A program made the position numbers and the translations under genes. A model generated the notes under the pieces. It saw only the letters and a list, made by a program, of their open reading frames with translations. It made no database searches and was not told the DNA's origin. This document shows positions 31,549 through 36,573 of a stretch of DNA of 36,573 nucleotides, in pieces. Positions within the stretch are counted from its first letter, which is position 1. Each line of letters begins with the position of its first letter. The DNA is from Bacteroidia bacterium (lineage in GTDB: Bacteria; Bacteroidota; Bacteroidia; J057): the NCBI GenBank assembly GCA_030731845.1, contig JANQTF010000085.1, positions 19,734 through 56,306 on the forward strand. The letters are read 5' to 3'.

Positions 31549-33603
31549 TTAGTTATTCACACTAGTGATCCCCATTTCATGGAAAAAGAAAGCCCACTCG
31601 TCGGCGTACTCGTCGAGGATTTTGCCTGTGGGTTTACCCGCGCCGTGCCCTGCATCGGTCTCGATGCGAATCAGGGTCGGGTTGGTTCCTGTATGGAGCT
31701 TCTGAAGGGTGGCGGCATATTTGAAGGAATGCGCAGGCACGACCCTGTCGTCGTGGTCGGCAGTGGTGACCATCACCGAGGGGTAGTTGGCGTCAGATCG
31801 GATATTGTGGATCGGGGAATAGGCATAGAGGAACTCAAACTCTTCCTTGCTGCGATCTGCCTGCCCGTATTCGGGCACCCAGCCCCAGCCCACGGTGAAT
31901 TTGTGGTAGCGGAGCATGTCCATGACCCCCACTGCCGGAAAAGCGACCCGAAACAGATCCGGACGTTGGTTGATGACTGCACCTACGAGCAGCCCCCCAT
32001 TTGAGCCGCCTGCACAAGCTAGATAATCTGTTGAAGTGACGCCCGATGAAATGAGGTGCTCCGCCGCTGCGATAAAATCATCAAAAACATGCTGCTTGTT
32101 GGCGAGCATCCCGGCTTCGTGCCATTCTTCTCCATATTCGCCACCACCTCGCAGGTTTACCATCACATACACGCCGTCGTTTTCGAGCAACGGCAACCGC
32201 AAGCTGCTGAAGGAAGGCGTGAGATTCACATTGAAACCACCATAGCCATACAGGTAGGTGGGGCGTTTGCCGTCCATAGACAGTCCTTTTTTGTGGACCA
32301 GAAACATGGATACCCTTGTACCATCCTTGCTGCTAAAAAATTCCTGCCTCGTCTCAAATTGATTGGGGTCGAATGGCAAGGCCGGCTGAAAAAACACCTC
32401 GGAGTTCGAAGTGGCGATGTCGTAGCGATAAATGGTTGTGGGCTGTGTGAAGCCCGTGAAGAGATAGAAAATGTGCTGTGCATCTTTTTTCCCACCGCCC
32501 ACACCAGAGCTGCCAAGACCAGGAAGGGATATTTCCTGCTCCTGCTGCCCATCATAGTCATATCGGAAAATACGGTTGGTGGCGTTGACCATGTATTGTG
32601 CAAAGAGCTGATTGCCAGCTTTGGAAACACTTTCGAGGACATTTTCTCTGGCTGGGAGAATATCAACGAGGACTTTCGGATCGGCGAGGGTGGTGCTCAC
32701 GAGGCGGTAGGTAGGGGCGTCTTTGTTGGTCTTTACCCAAAACGTCCCCTCGCGATGATCCAGAATCAGGTATTCGGCATCAAAACCTGTGAACATGGGC
32801 TGAAACCCCTGCGACTTGTCGGCAAGCGGCATCACAAATACCTCTGTGGCAACCGTTGCCCCCTCAGATTTGTAGAGAATGAGATACGCTTCGTCTTCTG
32901 TGACCGAGACACGGTAGTATTGATTTTCCGTATTGGGATCTTCAAAAATCAATTGATCCTCTGCCTGCTTCGTTCCCAGCTTGTGGTAATACACCATGTT
33001 GCGATTGCTCGCACCACTGAGCTCTTTACCAGATTCGGGCGCAGGAAAGCGCGTATAGAAAAATCCATCGCCGTGCCAGGCTGCACCCGAAAACTTCACC
33101 CATTTGACCAGGTCTGCCAACTCATTTCCGGTAGCGACTTCCTTCACATGAATTTCTTGCCAATCGGAGCCCGCAGCAGAGGTAGAATAGGCGATGTACC
33201 GATCGTCGCGCGATACGCCAAGCAGATTAACGGCTACCGTGCCTGATCCCGACATTGCGTTGGGGTCGAGAAATACTTCGGCTTCCCCGTTGATGCCCAT
33301 CTGTCGGTAAATGACAGCTTGATTTTGCAGCCCGTCGTTTTTGTAGATAAAATAAAATTCACCCACCTTAAAGGGAGCTGAAGCTTTGGGGTAGTTGTAG
33401 GTCTCTTCGAGCCTGCTGCGAATCTTATCCCGAAATGGGATGGTCTTGAGATAGCCAAAGGTCACTTCGTTTTGGGCGACCACCCAGTCGGCAACATCCG
33501 ACGCGGTGTCTTCCTCTAACCAGCGATATGGATCAGCGACCTGTGTGCCGAAGTAATCTTCGCTGATACTGTCCTCTTGTGTTTCAGGGTATTGAATCAC
33601 CAT
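31549..33603 (-). CDS. Prolyl oligopeptidase (S9A family)
   Basis: 684 residues, close to the usual length. No signal peptide is visible, so probably cytoplasmic. N-terminal: DPYRWLEE (residues about 27-34), then the seven-bladed propeller to about 415. The alpha/beta-hydrolase domain carries S534 in GGSNGG, the Asp within TADHDDRVVPAH and the His in DAGHGAGKPT near the C-terminus. It cleaves short peptides after proline. PTYLYGYGGFNV and VNLRGGGEYGEEWHEAG are family blocks. A 396-codon open frame on the opposite strand is a shadow. It is the first gene of a possible three-gene run with DUF4403 and the sugar dehydrogenase. Confidence 0.95.
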   Translation of the reverse strand: MVIQYPETQEDSISEDYFGTQVADPYRWLEEDTASDVADWVVAQNEVTFGYLKTIPFRDKIRSRLEETYNYPKASAPFKVGEFYFIYKNDGLQNQAVIYRQMGINGEAEVFLDPNAMSGSGTVAVNLLGVSRDDRYIAYSTSAAGSDWQEIHVKEVATGNELADLVKWVKFSGAAWHGDGFFYTRFPAPESGKELSGASNRNMVYYHKLGTKQAEDQLIFEDPNTENQYYRVSVTEDEAYLILYKSEGATVATEVFVMPLADKSQGFQPMFTGFDAEYLILDHREGTFWVKTNKDAPTYRLVSTTLADPKVLVDILPARENVLESVSKAGNQLFAQYMVNATNRIFRYDYDGQQEQEISLPGLGSSGVGGGKKDAQHIFYLFTGFTQPTTIYRYDIATSNSEVFFQPALPFDPNQFETRQEFFSSKDGTRVSMFLVHKKGLSMDGKRPTYLYGYGGFNVNLTPSFSSLRLPLLENDGVYVMVNLRGGGEYGEEWHEAGMLANKQHVFDDFIAAAEHLISSGVTSTDYLACAGGSNGGLLVGAVINQRPDLFRVAFPAVGVMDMLRYHKFTVGWGWVPEYGQADRSKEEFEFLYAYSPIHNIRSDANYPSVMVTTADHDDRVVPAHSFKYAATLQKLHTGTNPTLIRIETDAGHGAGKPTGKILDEYADEWAFFFHEMGITSVNN

Positions 33604-33730
33604 AGCATTGGTTGAATGTGAAATAGAATGATCAAAGCAGGCTTCGAATATGGTGAGTGCTACGATCTAGAGCAATTTGATCCGTTTCATTTTTCGAGTT
33701 GAATGATGGAAATCAGGGAACCAAGAGCGA

Positions 33731-33759
33731 TTGTCAATGTTTTTCTTGATGTACTTTTG
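33731..33759 (+). promoter_or_regulatory. Bacteroidota promoter upstream of the HAD phosphatase gene
   Basis: TTG at 33731-33733 (-33) is followed after 18 bases by TACTTTTG at 33752-33759 (-7 TAnnTTTG). Both elements and the spacing fit the phylum consensus. Transcription would start near 33765, which supports translation from ATG 33784 or 33790 and excludes the earlier in-frame ATG at 33703. Confidence 0.65.
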
Positions 33760-33783
33760 GTAGAAAATTTGGTTATTTGCTGT

Positions 33784-34407
33784 ATGCATATGGATGTTGC
33801 CCCCCAACCAATCGATACCATTATTTTTGATCTGGGAGGAGTTCTGATAGATTGGAATCCTCGCTATTTATATAAAAAAGTGTTTGTGGACCCTGGCGCC
33901 ATGGAGTTTTTTCTCACCGAGATCTGCCATGGGGAATGGAACCACCTGCAAGATGCCGGCAGGCCTTGGAAAGACGCGATTGAAGATCGTATAGAGCACT
34001 TTCCTGAATATGAGGCTGAGATCAGGATGTTTTATGAGCGATGGAGCGAAATGCTGGGCGGTGTCAATGAAGACACCCTCGACCTGCTCAATATCCTCGC
34101 CACAGAAAGCAATTTGCGTCTCCTGGCCCTGACCAATTGGTCGGCAGAAACCTGGGTTTTGGCCTGTGAAAGATATGATTTTCTTAAGTTGTTCGAAGGA
34201 ATTGTTGTGTCTGGTGAGGAAAAAATCGCCAAACCAGACCCCGCGATTTTCAAACTTCTCTGCAATCGCTATCAGGTAGATCCAGCCCACGCCCTGTTTA
34301 TTGATGATTCTGAGGCGAATGTTATTGGTGCGCGCAGCATTGGACTCAACGCCATTCACTATCAGGACGACTCTCAGCTGCGCGAAGAGCTCGAAGAGTG
34401 GTTGTAG
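33784..34407 (+). CDS. HAD-superfamily phosphatase, YihX-like
   Basis: 207 residues from ATG 33784 (33790 also possible). Upstream ATGs lie before the predicted transcription start. Motif I is D16-L-G-G-V (IIFDLGGVLIDW), the variant where the second Asp is replaced by Gly, as in YihX-type sugar-phosphate phosphatases. Motif II is ALTNWS, motif III the Lys in EKIAKPDP and motif IV FIDDSEANV. The cap is the short alpha-helical type between motifs I and II. Substrate is probably a small phosphorylated sugar or metabolite, cytoplasmic. It is convergent with the cysteine-synthase-like gene, 11 bases apart. Confidence 0.85.
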   Translation: MHMDVAPQPIDTIIFDLGGVLIDWNPRYLYKKVFVDPGAMEFFLTEICHGEWNHLQDAGRPWKDAIEDRIEHFPEYEAEIRMFYERWSEMLGGVNEDTLDLLNILATESNLRLLALTNWSAETWVLACERYDFLKLFEGIVVSGEEKIAKPDPAIFKLLCNRYQVDPAHALFIDDSEANVIGARSIGLNAIHYQDDSQLREELEEWL

Positions 34408-34418
34408 AGATGGGTATT

Positions 34419-35345
34419 TCAATTTCCCATAATCTTCTTCATCACCTCTCCATATTTGCTCGCATCGTCGGGTAAAATGGTCACTACCACGCCCTTGTCC
34501 AGCTTTCTCGCCACTTGTTGTGCGCCTGCCAAGGCCGCACCCGATGAGGGGCTGATCAGCAATCCCTCGTGTAAAGCCACGTGTTTCACCATGTCAAATG
34601 CTTCTTGCGTGCTGACAAATACATTGTCGTCGGCCATGGTGGCATCATAGATTTTTGGGTGTCGCGAACCCGCGAGATATTTCCAGCCCTCAATGTCATT
34701 GTCTTTTTCTGCCACGTGCATCCCCACAAGCTGGATAGCCGAATTGAGCTCTTTGAGGCGCTTGCCAGTTCCGGTGAAGCTCCCGCAGGTGCCCAGCCCA
34801 GCGCAGAAGTGCGTGATCCGTTCATTGGTTTGATCCACGATCTCGGGTGCGGTGGTTTCGCTGTGTGCCCGGCAGTTATCGGGATTGTCATACTGGTTGG
34901 CGTAGAAATATTTGTGTGGATGCCTGGCTGCAAGGTCTTGTGTATAGGCAAATACTTCGTCTGAACTGAGATTGGTATCGGTGAGAATGAGTTCTGCTCC
35001 CAACGATCGCATCATCAATTTTCGCTCTTCGGTGGCATGCTCTGGCATAACAATCGTGACCGCGAGCCCCACTTTTGCCGCGATGGCGGCATAGGCAATG
35101 CCGGTATTTCCGCTTGTGGAGTCGAGCAGGCGCAGCCCGGGATGCAACTCGCCACGCTTCACCGCCTCCTTCATTAGCCTGAATGCAGGTCGCATTTTTA
35201 CCGAACCACCCCATTGGAGCCATTCCAGCTTGGCGTGAATTTCCACTCCGCTGCTTGTTTCAAGGCTTTGAAACCGATGTAGGGGTGTGTTGCCCACGAG
35301 AGGCTCAGCAGCGGCAAATGCAGCCAGCAATTGATCTTGTGTCAT
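34419..35345 (-). CDS. PLP-dependent cysteine synthase family enzyme (CysK/CysM-like)
   Basis: 308 residues. Fold type II PLP enzyme. PLP Lys is K50 in QWGGSVKMRPAF. The usual Asn-Pro before GGSVK and the Asp-Arg after it are changed to Trp and Met-Arg. Other blocks are intact: STSGNTGIA (substrate loop), GLGTCGSFTG (phosphate loop, where GTGGT is more usual) and SPSSGAALAG. The C-terminal half (GWKYLAGSRHPKIYD) resembles CysM/O-phosphoserine-type members more than CysK. It would make cysteine or a related beta-substituted alanine. It overlaps the upstream M20 deacylase gene by 4 bases (ATGA), so coupled translation is likely. Substrate choice is open. Confidence 0.85.
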   Translation of the reverse strand: MTQDQLLAAFAAAEPLVGNTPLHRFQSLETSSGVEIHAKLEWLQWGGSVKMRPAFRLMKEAVKRGELHPGLRLLDSTSGNTGIAYAAIAAKVGLAVTIVMPEHATEERKLMMRSLGAELILTDTNLSSDEVFAYTQDLAARHPHKYFYANQYDNPDNCRAHSETTAPEIVDQTNERITHFCAGLGTCGSFTGTGKRLKELNSAIQLVGMHVAEKDNDIEGWKYLAGSRHPKIYDATMADDNVFVSTQEAFDMVKHVALHEGLLISPSSGAALAGAQQVARKLDKGVVVTILPDDASKYGEVMKKIMGN

Positions 35346-36412
35346 GTAGTAAGGGAGAGGTTGTCGAGAAGGCGAATGTAGGTGTCGAGCCCGTCATGCA
35401 ATTCGCTGAGGCAAATATATTCATCTGCGGTGTGAGATCTGGCAGAATCTCCAGGGCCGAGCTTGAGCGAAGGAAAGGGAATCAAAGCCTGATCCGACAG
35501 GGTAGGGGAGCCATAGGGCGTTTTGCCCATGGCCATGGCCCGTTGCACGATCGGGTGATTGGCATCAAGTCGAGAACTATTCAATCGCGTAGATCGTGGG
35601 CTAAGCTCCGAAAACACATGTGCCCGGATGACCTCCAAGGCCTGATCGTTTGAGTAAAATTCATTGGTGCGAATGTCCACCACAAACCTGCATTCATCCG
35701 GAACGACATTGTGCTGGCTGCCTGCCTCGATCTGCGTGACACTCATTTTCACAGGCCCTAAAAAGTCTGATACCTGGGGGAAGGTGTAGCTGCGAAGCCA
35801 GTCTATGTCACGCATGGCTTGGTAGATTGCATTGATGCCTTCCTCTCTGGCGGCGTGACCAGCTACGCCTTTGGCCACAGCGTCGAGCACCATGAGTCCT
35901 TTTTCGGCGATGGCAGGTTGGAGGGAGGTTGGCTCCCCTATCAGCGCAAGGTCAATCGGGCCGATCATGGGCAGCACGGAGGCAATTCCGTTTTTTCCCG
36001 AAATTTCTTCTTCGGCGCTTGCCGCAAGCACCAGATTCCAAGGGAGATTCTCCTGTGACTCAAAATATAAGAATGTGCCGATGAGGCAGACAAGTGGCCC
36101 CCCTGCATCATTGCTGCCCAGCCCAAATAGGGAATCACCCTCCAGGGTAGGTGAGAATGGATCCCGCTTCCAGGACGGATTGGGTTTGACGGTATCGTGA
36201 TGAGAATTAAGGAGGAGCAGGGGCTTCCCCGTCTTCCAATGCCGATTCCTCGCCAAAATATTGTGCCCATGTCGCTCAATGCTGATGCCATGAGATTGGA
36301 AGCAACTGGCGATCAGATCGGCTGTATCATGCTCCTCTTTGCTGAGGGAAGGGGTCTTGATCAGGTCTTGGAGTAGCTTGAGAATGATCGGATAGATCTC
36401 TTCCTGTGTCAT
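35342..36412 (-). CDS. M20-family amidohydrolase, ArgE/acetylornithine deacetylase-like
   Basis: 356 residues, cytoplasmic. Dizinc-site blocks: H71-x-D73 (LNSHHDTV), GSNDAGG with the bridging Asp, SAEEEISG with the Glu pair (catalytic base and ligand), GEPTSL, and RSHTADEY near the C-terminus with the last His. The dimerisation lid is about 175-285. Bacteroidota use an ArgE-like enzyme on N-succinyl- or N-acetyl-ornithine or citrulline in arginine synthesis. This gene fits that family but no other arg gene is in view. The downstream overlapping gene is a cysteine-synthase-type PLP enzyme, so the pair could instead serve another amino-acid pathway. Confidence 0.85.
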   Translation of the reverse strand: MTQEEIYPIILKLLQDLIKTPSLSKEEHDTADLIASCFQSHGISIERHGHNILARNRHWKTGKPLLLLNSHHDTVKPNPSWKRDPFSPTLEGDSLFGLGSNDAGGPLVCLIGTFLYFESQENLPWNLVLAASAEEEISGKNGIASVLPMIGPIDLALIGEPTSLQPAIAEKGLMVLDAVAKGVAGHAAREEGINAIYQAMRDIDWLRSYTFPQVSDFLGPVKMSVTQIEAGSQHNVVPDECRFVVDIRTNEFYSNDQALEVIRAHVFSELSPRSTRLNSSRLDANHPIVQRAMAMGKTPYGSPTLSDQALIPFPSLKLGPGDSARSHTADEYICLSELHDGLDTYIRLLDNLSLTT

Positions 36413-36472
36413 GTGAGTGGTTTTCTGCCAGCAATTTCGGAGGAATTGGGAAGAATACCAGCTTTTTGAGAA

Positions 36473-36503
36473 GTCAGACGGTTAGGGGTCAGGGGTCAGA
36501 CGG
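36473..36503. repeat. Short direct repeats upstream of the M20 gene
   Basis: GTCAGACGG occurs at 36473-36481 and 36495-36503. Between them AGGGGTC is repeated in tandem at 36484-36490 and 36491-36497. Confidence 0.6.
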
Positions 36504-36523
36504 GAGAGAGAATAAGCGTAGTT

Positions 36524-36573
36524 GCGGGTCTTGCGCCCGCAAGCGGGTCTTGCGCCCGCAAGCGGGTCTTGCG
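36524..36573. repeat. Palindromic tandem repeat, 19-base unit, running off the window
   Basis: Units start at 36524, 36543 and 36562 (the last cut by the window end), each GCGGGTCTTGCGCCCGCAA. Each unit can fold: TTGCGGG and CCCGCAA form a 7-bp stem with loop TCTTGCG. The overlapping palindrome CTTGCG-CC-CGCAAG lies at 36530-36543. REP-like intergenic elements have this look. Confidence 0.75.

Noticed and set aside
32056-33246. Long plus-strand open frame of 396 codons
   Set aside because: It is antisense to the prolyl oligopeptidase, whose catalytic and structural motifs are intact.
36524-36573. CRISPR array
   Set aside because: The 19-base units follow one another without spacers and are self-complementary throughout.

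Overview
The window is chromosomal DNA of a member of the Bacteroidota, most likely the Saprospiria (Lewinella/Haliscomenobacter-like). The type IX secretion system (T9SS) supports this: a PorU-type sortase with a PorV-family partner, three proteins ending in T9SS sorting domains, and SprB-type repeats. Promoters matching the phylum's -7 element TAnnTTTG, a bacterial iodotyrosine-deiodinase homologue and the moderate base composition also fit. Genus is not resolvable from the sequence alone. No rRNA, tRNA, CRISPR array, insertion sequence or phage gene was seen.

Layout. (1) 1-4750, minus strand: a PorV-family outer-membrane protein followed by a gingipain-type C25 peptidase (PorU/PorU2-like), cut by the window start. 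(2) 5034-7181, minus: an overlapping pair (winged-helix-like protein plus a degenerate AbiEii-type nucleotidyltransferase), then an iodotyrosine-deiodinase-type flavoprotein. (3) 7572-9412: a tiny secreted protein that is almost only a T9SS sorting domain, convergent with an unrecognised helical protein. (4) 9604-18382, plus: an outer-membrane beta-barrel, then a ribosomal peptide (RiPP) locus. It holds two tandem GG-leader precursors with Asn-Gly-Ser/Thr-Cys repeats, a radical SAM/SPASM maturase, a DUF2807 protein, a C39 peptidase-containing ABC exporter, a miniature HlyD-like membrane protein and a TrpF-like pseudoenzyme. (5) 18529-22263, plus: a membrane-anchored class III nucleotide cyclase, an SPFH-SHOCT protein, a structured 300-base gap that may encode a small RNA, and a GT-B glycosyltransferase. 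(6) 22443-30201: a large Omp28/SprB-repeat T9SS cargo, HtrA protease, low-molecular-weight phosphatase, and a PQQ-type sugar dehydrogenase with PKD and T9SS domains. (7) 30258-36412: DUF4403 protein, prolyl oligopeptidase, HAD phosphatase, CysK/CysM-type enzyme overlapping an ArgE-type M20 deacylase, then palindromic tandem repeats running off the end.

How the parts work together. The RiPP locus reads as a complete pathway. The precursors share a 36-residue leader ending in Gly-Gly. The SPASM enzyme would modify the Cys-rich cores. The C39 exporter would cut after Gly-Gly and move the product across the inner membrane, with the small HlyD-like protein as a possible periplasmic adaptor. The DUF2807 protein and the beta-barrel are candidate envelope partners. 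A strong hairpin between precursors and maturase would favour abundant precursor over enzyme. The spacing of the NG[ST]C repeats, the shortened adaptor and the embedded DUF2807 gene make this the most likely undescribed system here. The chemistry of the product cannot be read from sequence.
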